From positions 1,674,001 through 1,738,000 of the forward strand of contig NZ_CP036261.1 in the NCBI RefSeq assembly GCF_007741475.1: 64,000 bases of DNA, given 5' to 3'. The notes beneath the pieces were generated by a model that did no database searches, had not been told where the DNA came from, and saw only the letters and a list, made by a program, of their open reading frames with translations. The first letter of the stretch is position 1. Each line of letters begins with the position of its first letter. Position numbers and translations under genes: made by a program. This document shows, piece by piece, positions 17,009 to 27,616 of the stretch. Source of the DNA: Rosistilla ulvae (lineage in GTDB: Bacteria; Planctomycetota; Planctomycetia; Pirellulales; Pirellulaceae).

Positions 17009-17641
17009 TCAGTCGAGTTTCTTGACGCGAAGGTTCTTGAAGTAGACGACGCTATCGGGGTCGTGCGCTTGCAACGCGAACGTACCTTCGCTGAGCCGGC
17101 GATCGAAGCCCGAATTGTCGGCTTGCTTGTTCTCCGGTTCGGTGTAATCGACCATCGTTTCGCCGTTCAGCTTCAGGACGATGTGGCGTCCCTTGACGAT
17201 GATCTCCTGCGTGTACCACTCGTTGTCTTTCACGGGCGGTGCAGCGACGTTATCGACCGCGTACAGACTGCTGCTCTTCTTCGGGTCCTTGTGAGTGACG
17301 TTGACCTGGCACTCGTAGCCCTTCACGGGCCAACCCTCTTGTTGGAACTTGGTGTGGAAATAGATGCCGGCGTTGCTGCCGGGAGTTGTCATCACGTCGG
17401 CTTTGAAGTGGAAGTCCTTGAACGGCGCGAGATCGCCTTCGTAGAACAGGTGGCTGCGCGGGCCATCACACATCAGCGTGCCATCTTTGACCGACCAGCT
17501 GTCGGTGTTTTCCGACGCCTTCCAACCGCTGAGCGACTTGCCGTCGAACAACTGGGTGAAGCCTTCCTCTTGAGCGACCGAGGGACGGGCCAGAGCGGAG
17601 ACAAACAACAGAGCGATCGAGCAATGGAATAAATGTTTCAT
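17009..17641 (-). CDS. DUF1080 (3-keto-disaccharide hydrolase domain) secreted protein
   Basis: 210-residue exported protein with a signal peptide (HCSIALLFVSALARPSVAQ). A single jelly-roll DUF1080 domain follows: FTQLFDGKSLSGWKASEN, SWSVKDGTLMCDGP, PGSNAGIYFHTKFQQEGW, GYECQVNVTHKDPKKS and FALQAHDPDSVVYFKNLRVK. Members act on keto-sugar glycosides or bind carbohydrates; this one's substrate is unknown. It covers nearly the whole length, so it is a stand-alone domain. It is separated from the upstream cytochrome gene by a strong terminator and so is probably transcribed on its own. Confidence 0.94.
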   Translation of the reverse strand: MKHLFHCSIALLFVSALARPSVAQEEGFTQLFDGKSLSGWKASENTDSWSVKDGTLMCDGPRSHLFYEGDLAPFKDFHFKADVMTTPGSNAGIYFHTKFQQEGWPVKGYECQVNVTHKDPKKSSSLYAVDNVAAPPVKDNEWYTQEIIVKGRHIVLKLNGETMVDYTEPENKQADNSGFDRRLSEGTFALQAHDPDSVVYFKNLRVKKLD

Positions 17642-17720
17642 CGGGGGAGATCTTTCGTTGGGGGAGGTTTTACGTGTTTGCTTCTGTGTCGCGATTCTTC
17701 AATCGAGGTTTACGAATGAG

Positions 17721-17755
17721 AAAACGCCAGGCGAATTGAATTCGTCTGGCGTTTT
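17721..17755 (-). terminator. Bidirectional intrinsic terminator after the cytochrome gene
   Basis: AAAACGCCAG (17721-17730) pairs with CTGGCGTTTT (17746-17755), extended inward by GCGAAT/ATTCGT, giving about 16 paired bases with a tiny loop. It ends in TTTT on either strand. It lies 38 bases past the stop of the small cytochrome gene and ahead of the DUF1080 gene. Confidence 0.85.
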
Positions 17756-17792
17756 GATGTTTCGATTCCCAAGAGTCAGGGAAAAGCAAGCA

Positions 17793-18209
17793 TTACAGGT
17801 TGGCGTCGGTCGCTGGCAACTTGCCGGCGGAGATCTTGGCGCCAAATGCTTCGCCGTCTTTCGACTTCTCTTTGTTCACAGTTTCGAACATGGTCGTCAT
17901 CGTTTTGACAGCTGCTTCTTTGGTGCTGTCGTCTTTGTACTGCGCCTTCAGGTCACCGATCTTGATGTCCTTCGACTTCAGGAATGCGGTCATCGCGGTG
18001 CCGTATTCGTTGCGGCTTTCGGCGGTCTTCTTGTCCTTGACACCTTTGACGTGGCAGAGGTTGCAGCCAGCCTTGCGGGCAACTGTCTTGAAGTCGCCGC
18101 TGTCGTCGCCAGCGTAGATGTTAGACCATTCTTTTTTCAATTCACCGATAGCCATGGCTTGCGAAGCGGTAACCGTCATAGCGATCGTCAGTAACAAAAC
18201 TCGCAACAT
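17793..18209 (-). CDS. Small exported c-type cytochrome-like protein
   Basis: 138-residue protein with a clear signal peptide (MLRVLLLTIAMTVTASQAMA) and one heme-attachment motif CNLCH (C49-H53) followed by VKGVKDK. The remainder is Lys-rich and helical (KSKDIKIGDLKAQYKDDSTKE). It is likely a periplasmic monoheme electron carrier; no partner is adjacent. The start at 18207-18209 has GGAG 9 bases upstream; the longer upstream reading lacks a signal peptide. It has its own promoter candidate and terminator and so appears monocistronic. Confidence 0.88.
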   Translation of the reverse strand: MLRVLLLTIAMTVTASQAMAIGELKKEWSNIYAGDDSGDFKTVARKAGCNLCHVKGVKDKKTAESRNEYGTAMTAFLKSKDIKIGDLKAQYKDDSTKEAAVKTMTTMFETVNKEKSKDGEAFGAKISAGKLPATDANL

Positions 18210-18309
18210 TCGATTCAGTCTCCAGGAGGTAATTTTCAGGTAGGTGTTAGCGAAGTAGATTCGAGGCAAGGCAGTCGTTTGCTGAGATAGCAAACATTCT
18301 GCTCACTAG

Positions 18310-18338
18310 ATTTAAGCTGCCAAGTGCCCCATTGTCAA
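18310..18338 (-). promoter_or_regulatory. Promoter of the small cytochrome gene
   Basis: On the minus strand a perfect TTGACA (18338-18333) and TTAAAT (18315-18310, four of six matches) are separated by exactly 17 bases. The leader to the ATG is roughly 95 bases. Confidence 0.55.
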
Positions 18339-18352
18339 ATATCGGCAAGGTT

Positions 18353-20947
18353 TTACAGAGACTTTGTCGGCATTGGTAGCTTTGGAATGGTAGCCGGATC
18401 AAATCCGGGAGGCAAAACGCCATCCTGCAGATAATCGCGGGGAACGTGGGTGTGGACTGGTTTGCCGCGAGGGAAAATATCCGACCAGATCACGGTACTC
18501 TTGGGGCGCTCCTCTTCGAAGCCGGCAAACCAACTCGCCTCATCGTTTAAATCGGTCCAACCGTACTCCAGCGAGTCCCCTTGGGTATCGCTGGCTCGGT
18601 AGATCACTCCCATCCGGTCTTCGTCCAGTTGGTAAGCGTTGCTTTTCCCTTGCATCGATAGGCATTGGGCGGCGGTTGCTTGTAGGTCGTTTAGTCCGGC
18701 GACTTCAAACTGTCGCGATTCGGGGGACGATACAAAGGTGCAGCTGTTGGACGATCGGTTCAGCGTCACGGGGAACGATGCCGACGGGCTGAGCTGGACG
18801 CGAGCGAAGCCATCGTCGCAATGGGCAGTGACATGGTCCAATTTGATTTTGATCTGTTCCATCGCAAAGGAAGCCTTTGCCGCGCCGCCGGTCTCTAGGA
18901 AACGGCCCGTTGTCGCTAGCAAACCGTTGCTCCATTCGACGTCCAGCCGCGACGCGCTATCCATTCCGATCAACGTCATCTGGCCGCGGAAGACGCAGTT
19001 TTTCAGTTTTAGCCAGACCAGCAGGCCGGCCGAAGTGGCCGTCGGTTGACGGTTGGGAGTCGGTTCAACGCCGTTCGATTTGACTTGAAAGGCATACACA
19101 TCGCCGCGGCGAGCGAGGTTGTCGATCGTGATCGAACAATCGCTCAATTCGATCTTCTCTTTGGATTGGCCCGTCAGTCCAAAGACGGCGCCGCCATCGC
19201 GAGCCGATCCGGTTTGCCAGAAGAAGTGGATGCCTTCGAAAGCGATCCCGTTCCCGCCGGTGACGATCTTGATCGGCGGTTCCATCGACGGCATCGCATC
19301 GTCTTTTAGGATCACCATGCCGGCAAAGCCTTCGGCGACCCGAATCTTCAGTCCGCTGCGAGGGATCCGCAGTTGGGCGACTTCGAGCTCATCGGCTCGC
19401 AATTCGATGGTATCGATCGTGGTGTTCGATTTCGCTTTTTCCAACGCGTCGAGAAGCGTGGTGACCGCGCGGGGATCGTCAGCGCGGGCGCTGGGGTTCA
19501 CGATCAGCGTCGTCCAAGGAACCGGCGGTGGATCGTTGGTCGCATCTTTCAGCTCTGCCGCGGCCAGCCGCTGTCGCGCCGCTTCGGCGTCGACGGCTGT
19601 CGGGCTGTTCCCCGCACCTTCGTTGGTCTCGCTGGACGTCGCTGACGGCGTTTCGGTAGACGCCACCGCGCCGGCGATCGATTGGGGGCGGGCCCGCAGT
19701 TCATCGGGGCGTGGGATCTGCAGATCGCTCTCGCCAGCCGACATCATCTGGATCCAAACCGTGCTCAGCAGCAGCAGGCTGACCGCGACGATCCATGGCA
19801 GATGTTGCTGCAGCAGCGACGGCCAGACGCTGGGCGTCGGCACCGACGTCGTTCCCATCGCGGCGGATCGAGTGAGCCCCAATTGTTTTGACAGATGGTG
19901 CAGATCGGCAATCGCGTCGGCTGGTCGCGGGTAGCGGTCGCTCGGCTTTTTCGCGAGCAATTTATGGATGATCGCCGTCAGATCGGGATGGATCTCGGGG
20001 CGGAAGACCGCTGGATTGGGAGGCGCCGCGTTGCCGTGGTTCATCAATTTCTGAACGATCGAGCCGCCCGGAAAGGGAGGCCGGCCGACGAGGATGAAAT
20101 ACAAGGTGCAGCCGAGCGAATAGAGATCGCTGCGGACATCGGCTTCGCGCGGGTCGCGGGCTTGTTCGGGAGAGATGTAGTCGAACGTTCCCAGCGTCAC
20201 GCCGCTGGCGGTCATGTCGTCGGTGACTTCGACGTGTTGAGACCTCGCTAGGCCCATATCGACAAGTTTCACCTGTCCGCTGGATGTGACCAAGACGTTC
20301 GAAGGTTTGATGTCGCGATGGACTACGCCTCGTTCGTTTGCATGCTCAAGCGCCTCGGCGACCTGCCGCGTGTAATAGACCGCGTCGTCGATCGACAGCA
20401 CACCCTCTTGGGCGACCAAGTCGCGCAGGTTGATCCCATCGATGTGTTCAAAGACGATGTAGTGCCAGCCGTTTTCCTGGCCGACGTCGTAGACCCGAGC
20501 GATGTTCGGATGGTCCAGCTTGGCCGCACTTTGGGCTTCGTTCTTGAACCGCCGCAGCAGGTCGGGATCTTCGCCGACGCGTGGAATCACCTTGATCGCC
20601 ACCGTTCGGTCCAACCGCGTGTCGGCAGCTCGGAAGACAGCGCCCATGCCGCCGCCACCGATCAGGCACTGCAGTCGGAAATTCCCCAGTTCGGCTCCTT
20701 CGAGAACCTTGGCAACCTCTGCCGGTGTCGCTTGTTCCGATGGTGGTGGAGGCAACTGGCCGCCCGATCGGCGAATCACAGTTTGAGCTGACTCGACGCG
20801 CGACGATCCATGTCCGATCGCTGCGGGGACGACGCCCGATTCCGAGCCATCGCTGGCGTCAGCCAATCGGCGAACCGTCGGCGCATCGGTATCGAAACCG
20901 CCATCGAGTGGTAGCTGCGTCGTTCGCTGAGTGCTGAACTCTGACAT
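18353..20947 (-). CDS. Transmembrane Ser/Thr protein kinase
   Basis: 864-residue Hanks-type kinase. The N-terminal ~90 residues are Ser/Thr/Pro-rich. The kinase domain (~90-350) has the glycine loop GGGGMG (97-102), VAIK Lys (K119), the catalytic loop HRDIKPSN (210-217), DMG (D230) in place of DFG, and a DYISPEQARDP activation segment. One TM helix (WIVAVSLLLLSTVWIQMM, ~385-402) leads to a ~450-residue extracytoplasmic region with repeated short beta strands (TIDTIELRADELEVAQLRIP), possibly a beta-helix sensor. Such kinases are numerous in planctomycetes. It is monocistronic, 297 bp downstream of rsgA. The ligand is unknown. Confidence 0.94.
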   Translation of the reverse strand: MSEFSTQRTTQLPLDGGFDTDAPTVRRLADASDGSESGVVPAAIGHGSSRVESAQTVIRRSGGQLPPPPSEQATPAEVAKVLEGAELGNFRLQCLIGGGGMGAVFRAADTRLDRTVAIKVIPRVGEDPDLLRRFKNEAQSAAKLDHPNIARVYDVGQENGWHYIVFEHIDGINLRDLVAQEGVLSIDDAVYYTRQVAEALEHANERGVVHRDIKPSNVLVTSSGQVKLVDMGLARSQHVEVTDDMTASGVTLGTFDYISPEQARDPREADVRSDLYSLGCTLYFILVGRPPFPGGSIVQKLMNHGNAAPPNPAVFRPEIHPDLTAIIHKLLAKKPSDRYPRPADAIADLHHLSKQLGLTRSAAMGTTSVPTPSVWPSLLQQHLPWIVAVSLLLLSTVWIQMMSAGESDLQIPRPDELRARPQSIAGAVASTETPSATSSETNEGAGNSPTAVDAEAARQRLAAAELKDATNDPPPVPWTTLIVNPSARADDPRAVTTLLDALEKAKSNTTIDTIELRADELEVAQLRIPRSGLKIRVAEGFAGMVILKDDAMPSMEPPIKIVTGGNGIAFEGIHFFWQTGSARDGGAVFGLTGQSKEKIELSDCSITIDNLARRGDVYAFQVKSNGVEPTPNRQPTATSAGLLVWLKLKNCVFRGQMTLIGMDSASRLDVEWSNGLLATTGRFLETGGAAKASFAMEQIKIKLDHVTAHCDDGFARVQLSPSASFPVTLNRSSNSCTFVSSPESRQFEVAGLNDLQATAAQCLSMQGKSNAYQLDEDRMGVIYRASDTQGDSLEYGWTDLNDEASWFAGFEEERPKSTVIWSDIFPRGKPVHTHVPRDYLQDGVLPPGFDPATIPKLPMPTKSL

Positions 20948-21244
20948 CTGCCGCGCCGGGTGAAATCATTCGTTCGAGAAAAGGCCTCACAAACGCCAGA
21001 GTTTCCGTTCCGGGGTTTGCAGGGTGTGGTTGATTGGAAGGGGCGCAAAGCCGACTCCCACAGGCATAACCTTAATTGGAATCGCTGTTTCGGTCAATCT
21101 TTTGCCCGTTTGCCTGGCCTGCCAATATCACCGTTTCGGCATAATCCTAAGCGATTCTGCAATCGAATCGCCTTTGCTGGCAAAGCTGATTAGATCACCC
21201 GGCCAGGTTTGAGGAGCGACTGGTGAGGTGGGCGATGGGGGCAA

Positions 21245-22396
21245 TCAACGCCCTTTGTTCATCAAGTCTTCTTCCAGCAGATGGCAATAGCTGTCGTAGC
21301 GACGCGCGTCGATCCGGCCGTCGGCGACTGCATCTTTGACCACGCACTGGTCCTCATCCAAATGCAAGCAATCCGAATAACGGCAGCCGCTGACATAAGG
21401 TCGCAGGTCGGGCATCAAGGCGGACACTTCGCCAGGAGTGATGTCCCAGAGCTGGAATTGCCGGATCCCGGGGGTGTCGACGACAAACCCGCCGCTGGAA
21501 AGAGGAATTAGTTTTGCGGCGGTTGTCGTGTGCCGCCCCTTCTGGTTTTCGGAGCTGACGCTGGAGACGCGGAGGGCCAGCCCCGGTTCGATCACGTTCA
21601 GCAGGCTGCTTTTGCCAACGCCACTCTGCCCCACGACCGCTGTCTCGCGATTGGCGATCACTTGGCGAAGGAAATCGATTCCTTGGCCGGTCTCGGCCGA
21701 ACAGGTCAGCACGCGATAGCCTAGCTGGCCGAAGGTGCCGACCAATTGCTGATACTCCGCCGCGTCGACCAGATCGATCTTGTTGATGCAGATGATCGGA
21801 GTGATGCCAAAGTGTTCGGCGGTCAGGAGGAAACGATCGATAAGTCCCGGCTTCAGCCCCGGTTCGGCGGCGCTGGTGACGATCATCAACCAGTCGACGT
21901 TGGCGACAATCACATGTTGGCGGCCGCGGCTGGTTCGGCTCAGAACATGTGAACGCGGCTCGACCCGTTCGATCATTCCCTCTTGATTGTCGGCCGTTCG
22001 GATCGCGACGCGATCACCGGTGGCGATCACATGCCGTTGATCGGTGCTGAGCGATTTAAGCAACTGGCGAACGGTGCAGCTGTAGACGACGCCGTCGTCC
22101 CCCATCACTCGGCTCTGCAGCCCGTGGACGCTCAGCACGCGGCCGGCGATCAACGCATCGTCGGAATCGAGTTGAACGTTCAGGCCGCCGTTGGAATCAT
22201 CGATCGCATCGCCGAAGACGGTTCGGTGCCGCGTGAGCGCCCCTTTGCCGCTGACGCGTTCGCCATGCTGGGCGTCGGCCAAGCGTTCGGTATCGCCCGT
22301 TTTGAACTCGCGGGTCAGGTCGGCATTGCGCGCCTTCCCCTGGTGCTTCTTGCGAAACTCGGTGCGAATTTTCGAGCGGTTCTTTTTACGAGCCAT
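21245..22396 (-). CDS. rsgA: Ribosome small-subunit-dependent GTPase RsgA
   Basis: Circularly permuted GTPase that checks late 30S maturation. In the 383-residue protein the motifs appear in permuted order: NKID (205-208), GQSGVGKS (256-263), then DTPG (307-310). The OB-fold domain precedes them (~80-160). The C-terminal zinc finger ligands are C338, C343, H345 and C351. The Lys/Arg-rich N-terminus ([20 protein letters not shown]) probably contacts rRNA. It sits 73 bp downstream of ftsH on the same strand and may be co-transcribed with it. Confidence 0.97.
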   Translation of the reverse strand: MARKKNRSKIRTEFRKKHQGKARNADLTREFKTGDTERLADAQHGERVSGKGALTRHRTVFGDAIDDSNGGLNVQLDSDDALIAGRVLSVHGLQSRVMGDDGVVYSCTVRQLLKSLSTDQRHVIATGDRVAIRTADNQEGMIERVEPRSHVLSRTSRGRQHVIVANVDWLMIVTSAAEPGLKPGLIDRFLLTAEHFGITPIICINKIDLVDAAEYQQLVGTFGQLGYRVLTCSAETGQGIDFLRQVIANRETAVVGQSGVGKSSLLNVIEPGLALRVSSVSSENQKGRHTTTAAKLIPLSSGGFVVDTPGIRQFQLWDITPGEVSALMPDLRPYVSGCRYSDCLHLDEDQCVVKDAVADGRIDARRYDSYCHLLEEDLMNKGR

Positions 22397-22469
22397 CGGC
22401 CAATCCTTCAGCGATCAACGCCGACCGCCTTGGCGATTTGCTGCCGCAGCGGTGGTCATCGCGCCCAAT

Positions 22470-24473
22470 TCACGAATTCGCTTTGGCATTGGGGACTGCA
22501 TCGGGGGAGTTGGGGACCGTATCGGGTGCGATCACGGTTTCGCTGTGCGCATCCTTATTGGCATCCACGTGAACCGAAGGACCGATCAAAGCGGTGAGGT
22601 CTTCTTCGGACAGTTCTTCGCGTTCGAGCAGATCGCGGGTGATCGCTTCGAGTTCGTGTTTCTTGTCGCGAAGCAGCGCCAGCGCTTCCTCGTCGACCTC
22701 GTGCAGAATTCTCGCGACCTCGCCGTCGATCATCTCCTGCGTCGCTTCGCTGAACTGACGCTGCTGATGCATCTCGCGACCCAAAAACGGATCTTCGTCG
22801 CTGGTCTTGTAGCTGACCGGCCCCAGCTTGGGACTCATGCCCCAATGCGAAACCATCCGCCGGGCGATGCTGGTCGCGCGTTCGAGATCGTTTTCGGCAC
22901 CAACGGTCGTCTCGTCGTAGATGATCCGTTCGGCGGCGCGGCCCGACAACAGGACGATCAATTGATGTCGCAATTCGCGTTCGGACATGCTCAATCGATC
23001 CTCGCTGGGGATCGTTTGGGTGCTTCCCAACGAACGGCCGCGCGGGATGATCGTGACCTTGTGAACGCGGTAGGAACCGTCGAGATACCAAGCGGCGATC
23101 GTGTGACCGGCTTCGTGATAGGCTGTTTTTTCCTTCTCCGAATCCTGCAACACCTCTTCGCGCTTGGCTCCCATCAGGATCTTATCGCGAGCGTATTCGA
23201 AGTCCTCCATCGCAACCTCGGACTTATCGTTGCGAGCGGCCCAGAGAGCGGCTTCGTTGACCATGTTGCGGATGTCCGCACCGGTCAGTCCAACCGTTCC
23301 GGCGGCCAGGGTGCGCAAGTTGACATCGTCGGCCAGCGGCACTTCGCGAACATGGACTTTGAAGATCGCTTCACGGCCGTTGAGCGTCGGGCGTCCGACG
23401 GTCACATGGCGATCGAAACGACCTGGACGCAGCAGAGCTGGGTCGAGGACGTCGGGACGGTTGGTTGCCGCCACGACGATGACCGCGTCGCTGCCGCCGA
23501 AGCCGTCCATTTCACCAAGGATCTGGTTGAGCGTTTGTTCGCGTTCGTCGTGACCGCCGCCGAGGCCGGCGCCTCGCTGGCGACCCACCGCATCGATTTC
23601 ATCGATGAAGATGATCGACGGACTGCTCTCCTTGGCGACCTTAAACAGATCGCGGACGCGGCTGGCACCAACACCCACAAACATCTGGATGAATTCCGAG
23701 CCGTTGACCGAGAAATAGGGAACGTTCGCTTCGCCAGCGATCGCCCGAGCCAACAGCGTCTTGCCGGTTCCGGGTGGTCCATTTAAGAGAACGCCCTTGG
23801 GAACGCGGCCTCCCAACTTTTGGAACTTCTCGGGGCTCTTGAGGAAGTCGACGATCTCTTGCAGATCGGCTTTGACCCCTTCGAGACCTGCGACTTGATC
23901 GAACGTGATCGCTTGTTCGCTGGCTTCGTAGCGTTTGGCGGGACTCTTGCTGAACCCCGACAGGAAGCCGCCTCCCATCATCTCGTTCCGCGAGCGACGG
24001 TAGGAGAACCAGATGAAGCCGAGCAACAGCAGCGGCAGCATCAGAAACAACATCGTCAGCGTCGGCAGCAATTGATCGGCCGGCGCGTTTTCGACGGTAC
24101 CGTTTTGAGCCACGATTCGCGAATCGAGGTCTTCGGGCAGTTCGCGATAATAGACCAAGAACTCCGTCGGTAATTTATCCGCATCGGAGGTGGTGGCGGT
24201 GGCTGTCTTGTCGCCGAACTTCACCGGCGGGCTGGGTGGGGTCTTGAATTCGCCGACGATATAGCCGTCGCGAACCACAATTTTTTCCACGTTCCCATCG
24301 TCGACCTGCTTCAGAAAGAAGCTCCAAGCAACCGCGTTGGCAGTCCCTTCGCCGCGCCAAAACAAAATCACGGCCAAAATGGCAAGCGTCAAAAAAATGA
24401 CCCATGAATTATTCGATCGACCTTCAGGCTTCTTCTCTCGAGAGCCCGAGGTTTTATCTTCCCGATTCTCCAT
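22470..24473 (-). CDS. ftsH: ATP-dependent zinc metalloprotease FtsH
   Basis: Membrane-anchored AAA+ protease for quality control of membrane and regulatory proteins. 667 residues: TM1 (~24-39), a periplasmic part, TM2 (~137-157), Walker A GPPGTGKT (232-239), Walker B IIFIDEID (287-294), the second region of homology [19 protein letters not shown] (336-354) and the zinc site HEAGH (453-457), with the third ligand probably in [11 protein letters not shown]. The C-terminus is acidic and Asn/Pro-rich. It lies just upstream of rsgA. Confidence 0.98.
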   Translation of the reverse strand: MENREDKTSGSREKKPEGRSNNSWVIFLTLAILAVILFWRGEGTANAVAWSFFLKQVDDGNVEKIVVRDGYIVGEFKTPPSPPVKFGDKTATATTSDADKLPTEFLVYYRELPEDLDSRIVAQNGTVENAPADQLLPTLTMLFLMLPLLLLGFIWFSYRRSRNEMMGGGFLSGFSKSPAKRYEASEQAITFDQVAGLEGVKADLQEIVDFLKSPEKFQKLGGRVPKGVLLNGPPGTGKTLLARAIAGEANVPYFSVNGSEFIQMFVGVGASRVRDLFKVAKESSPSIIFIDEIDAVGRQRGAGLGGGHDEREQTLNQILGEMDGFGGSDAVIVVAATNRPDVLDPALLRPGRFDRHVTVGRPTLNGREAIFKVHVREVPLADDVNLRTLAAGTVGLTGADIRNMVNEAALWAARNDKSEVAMEDFEYARDKILMGAKREEVLQDSEKEKTAYHEAGHTIAAWYLDGSYRVHKVTIIPRGRSLGSTQTIPSEDRLSMSERELRHQLIVLLSGRAAERIIYDETTVGAENDLERATSIARRMVSHWGMSPKLGPVSYKTSDEDPFLGREMHQQRQFSEATQEMIDGEVARILHEVDEEALALLRDKKHELEAITRDLLEREELSEEDLTALIGPSVHVDANKDAHSETVIAPDTVPNSPDAVPNAKANS

Positions 24474-24670
24474 CAGTTTCCTTTCGATGCCATTGAATCA
24501 AGCCTGTCGCCCGCCAATGGCTCGACGTTGTGTACAAGGTTTCCAAGCTGCGATTCTATCGTTCACGATCCCTGGCGATTGCCGATCGCTTGCGTTCGCC
24601 GCGATTGCTGTGCGAACTTTGGGCCAATTCCACATGTTTTTTCAATTGTAGCGGGATAAGGCCGATTAGG

Positions 24671-27613
24671 CTAACCACGCTCGGCTCGATGGGCTTCGCG
24701 AGCCAATTGCAATAGCTTGGGATCCCAGTGGCTGGGGATCAAGCCGTCGAGAGTCGCCGCCGAATCGGTCGCCGCAGCGATTGTGGCGAGCAATTTCGAG
24801 TCCTCGCCGGCGACCCAGTCGAGCTGGACCGGTCGTTGATCGCGAACTGCATCGATTAGGTGCGACAAAAGTGTCTCTCGGTCGATCTGGCGAATCGCAC
24901 AACACTGCTCTGCGGTGTAACCGTCCCGCAGCAGTTTCCAGGTCCAGAAGGTGTCGCCGACACTTGTCGGGTCGCCCGACACGTTGTCGGTTGCTGGTTG
25001 AGGTGCTGTGGTGTTGGGTGAGGCCGTCGCCGGTGTATCGGTCGCTGGCGGCTGCGGAGATTCGATCGGATCGGCAGCGACTGGTTTACCGTTCCCGCTT
25101 GATTGCGGTTCTTCGCTCGGCTCCAGCTGCTCGCGGACCGATGGCGGCTGGGGGGCAATTTCGACTTCGTCCTCTTCCAGCGGTTCGTCCGGCTCGTCGG
25201 CGATTTGCGATTCGATCAACTGAACCAGCGCGTATCCATACTGTTCGACCGTCTCGGGAACGATGCCGCGAATCGATTCCAGTTCGCTAACGCTCTGCGG
25301 CTGTTTGGCGGCGATCGCTTCAAGGGTCGCGTTGCTTACGATCCGGTAGGCGGGAACGCCCAGTTCGTTGGCCGCTTCCAGTCGCCATTTGCGGAGCGTC
25401 TTCAGGAGATCGGGATTCGCTGTCGATTTCGGCTTTTCCATCGGCGTCTCGGTGACGTCTTCCGCAGCGGCCATCTTGCGGACCAACGCCATCGCTTTGA
25501 TTTTCAGCGGCCGGGCGATCGTAAAGGCGACGGGAACCGGTTGGTTTCCCTTCATCACTTCCTGCCCGAAATCGGTCAGCTTGACCGTCGGACGCCGCTG
25601 GGTGACTTCGATCTGTTGCGCCATCCCGACGCTGCAGACGGCGTCCAGCAGGTCGGTGACTTGAGCTTGTTTGAGTCCCTTCAGCAACCCAAAGGTGCTC
25701 AAGCGATCGAGCTTCAATTGTTGCAGCTTCTTGTTTTGGGAACCGGCCAGCATTTGAGCGACCAGCCCTTTGCCAAATCGCCCGTGGGTGCGAGCCAGAG
25801 CGCTGAGCACGATCCGCACCAGCTGGGTGATCAGCTGCTGTTCCTCGGTCTCTTCAGCGGTCAACGGGACGGCGGCGGCCGTTGTCACCGCCGCATTTTT
25901 TCGGGGCTGCGTCAGGTCGCAGCGGTCGCAGTTTCCGCAGACATCGGCTGCCGGATCGCCGAAATAATTCAGCACCGCCAACTGCCGGCAGTTCGGCGTT
26001 TGCGCAAACCGGATCACATGATCCAGCTTCTCGTATTCGGCCCGCTTGCGGCGTTCGAGTTCGACGAAATCGATCTTCAGGTCGTTGAAGGGGACATCGC
26101 GTTTGCGGAAGTGGATCGCCCGGCCGCGGAACGGCGGCACGTAATCGAAGTCTCGCAAGCGGCTCAATTCCCGCAGCGTTCGCGTCACCGATTCACGCGA
26201 TTGATCGGTCGACTTGATAATTCGGTCGAGCGAGAAATAGACATCCTCTTCGCGCCGGTCGCCGATGATTTTTTCGGCCGCTTGCAACACGCGGCGGCGA
26301 ACTTTTGCTTCCCGCGGCAGCATGTCGACCAAGCTGGGCAGCGTGCTATCGATCCGGATGATCGCTTGGTTGGCGCTGCTGTCCAGCCGTTCCATGACTC
26401 CCGTTTTCGCCAACAACCGCTCGGCGGTCCCGATCGCCTCGCCGCCGACTTGCAACCCGATCTTCTCGCGAATCTGATCGAGTGTCATTTCGATCGGGTC
26501 GTCGGTGCGGGAGTGCAGGAACTTGTAGACCGCCGCCACGACATCGCGTGTTGGGTAATTATTCTCGATGAAAAATTCTTGGATGTAGCGGTCGCTGTAA
26601 CTGAACAACAGCAGACATTCGCTGGGCAAACCGTCTCGGCCGGCGCGGCCCGCTTCTTGGTAATAGGCTTCCAAGCTGCCGGGCATGTTGTAATGGACGA
26701 CGTAGCGGATGTCCGATTTGTCGATTCCCATCCCAAACGCGTTGGTCGCCACGATCGCCGCCAACTTTCCCGCCATGAAGTCCTCTTGGACGCTCCGCCG
26801 CTGCTGCGGATCGAGTCCGCCGTGGTAGATACCGACAGGTTTGCCAAGCTTCCCCGGCAGCCAGAGGGCAATTTCTTCGCAGCGTTTCCGCGTTGCGGCA
26901 TAGATGATCCCGATTCCCTGCTGGCCCCGCAGGAACTCCGCCAACCGTTGATCCTTCTCGCGATCGCTGCCGCAGGGAGTGACAGCAAACCGCAGGTTTT
27001 CACGAGCGAATCCGGTGATGAACGGCTTCGGTTCGTGCAGCGACAACAACTTGACGATGTCGTCGCGAACCGTCGGCGTCGCGGTGGCGGTCAGAGCGAT
27101 CGTCTGGACGCCGCCCAGGTTGCGAATTCGGAACTGCCCCAGGCGGGCGTAATCGGGGCGGAAATCATGTCCCCATTCGCTGATACAGTGAGCTTCGTCG
27201 ACCGCCAGCAGCGAGACCTTTGTCTTGCGAACGTTCTCCAAAAAGCGGCTATTTCGCAGCCGCTCCGGCGCGATGTAGATCAGGTCGTACTTTCCCTCGG
27301 CCATCGCCTGCATGCGATCGAACTGTTCGGCCGGTTTCAGCGAACTGTTGATCAGCGTCGCCCGAAAGCCCTTCTTTTGCAGCACGTCGACCTGGTCCTG
27401 CATCAGCGCGATCAAGGGGGAGACGACGATCGTCAGCCCGTCGAGCATCACGCTGGGCAATTGATAGCACAGGCTTTTGCCGCCGCCGGTTGGCATCACG
27501 CACAACACGTCCTTGCCGTCGAGGACCTGTTGAATCACCGCTTCCTGCCCGCTGCGGAATTGGGTCAGGCCAAACCGGTCCAGGAAATCGCTTGGGGAAA
27601 GTGTCGACGGCAT
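24671..27613 (-). CDS. recQ: ATP-dependent DNA helicase RecQ, extended
   Basis: 3'-5' DNA helicase in recombination and repair. 980 residues, well above the ~600 of E. coli RecQ. Walker A MPTGGGKS (40-47), DEAH (139-142), motif VI EAGRAGRDG, the RQC zinc site (C in NCRQLAVLNYF, then CGNCDRC), a winged-helix region and an HRDC domain (WRLEAANELGVPAYRIVSN). A ~100-residue Pro/Glu/Thr-rich linker leads to a C-terminal helix-turn-helix domain (LLRDGYTAEQCCAIRQIDRE). Start ATG 27611-27613, 3 bp after the stop of the LRR lipoprotein gene, so the two are co-transcribed. Confidence 0.96.
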   Translation of the reverse strand: MPSTLSPSDFLDRFGLTQFRSGQEAVIQQVLDGKDVLCVMPTGGGKSLCYQLPSVMLDGLTIVVSPLIALMQDQVDVLQKKGFRATLINSSLKPAEQFDRMQAMAEGKYDLIYIAPERLRNSRFLENVRKTKVSLLAVDEAHCISEWGHDFRPDYARLGQFRIRNLGGVQTIALTATATPTVRDDIVKLLSLHEPKPFITGFARENLRFAVTPCGSDREKDQRLAEFLRGQQGIGIIYAATRKRCEEIALWLPGKLGKPVGIYHGGLDPQQRRSVQEDFMAGKLAAIVATNAFGMGIDKSDIRYVVHYNMPGSLEAYYQEAGRAGRDGLPSECLLLFSYSDRYIQEFFIENNYPTRDVVAAVYKFLHSRTDDPIEMTLDQIREKIGLQVGGEAIGTAERLLAKTGVMERLDSSANQAIIRIDSTLPSLVDMLPREAKVRRRVLQAAEKIIGDRREEDVYFSLDRIIKSTDQSRESVTRTLRELSRLRDFDYVPPFRGRAIHFRKRDVPFNDLKIDFVELERRKRAEYEKLDHVIRFAQTPNCRQLAVLNYFGDPAADVCGNCDRCDLTQPRKNAAVTTAAAVPLTAEETEEQQLITQLVRIVLSALARTHGRFGKGLVAQMLAGSQNKKLQQLKLDRLSTFGLLKGLKQAQVTDLLDAVCSVGMAQQIEVTQRRPTVKLTDFGQEVMKGNQPVPVAFTIARPLKIKAMALVRKMAAAEDVTETPMEKPKSTANPDLLKTLRKWRLEAANELGVPAYRIVSNATLEAIAAKQPQSVSELESIRGIVPETVEQYGYALVQLIESQIADEPDEPLEEDEVEIAPQPPSVREQLEPSEEPQSSGNGKPVAADPIESPQPPATDTPATASPNTTAPQPATDNVSGDPTSVGDTFWTWKLLRDGYTAEQCCAIRQIDRETLLSHLIDAVRDQRPVQLDWVAGEDSKLLATIAAATDSAATLDGLIPSHWDPKLLQLAREAHRAERG

Positions 27614-27616
27614 GAA

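Noticed and set aside
22191-23786. Long plus-strand frame opposite rsgA/ftsH
   Set aside because: Antisense shadow of ftsH with no recognisable domain.
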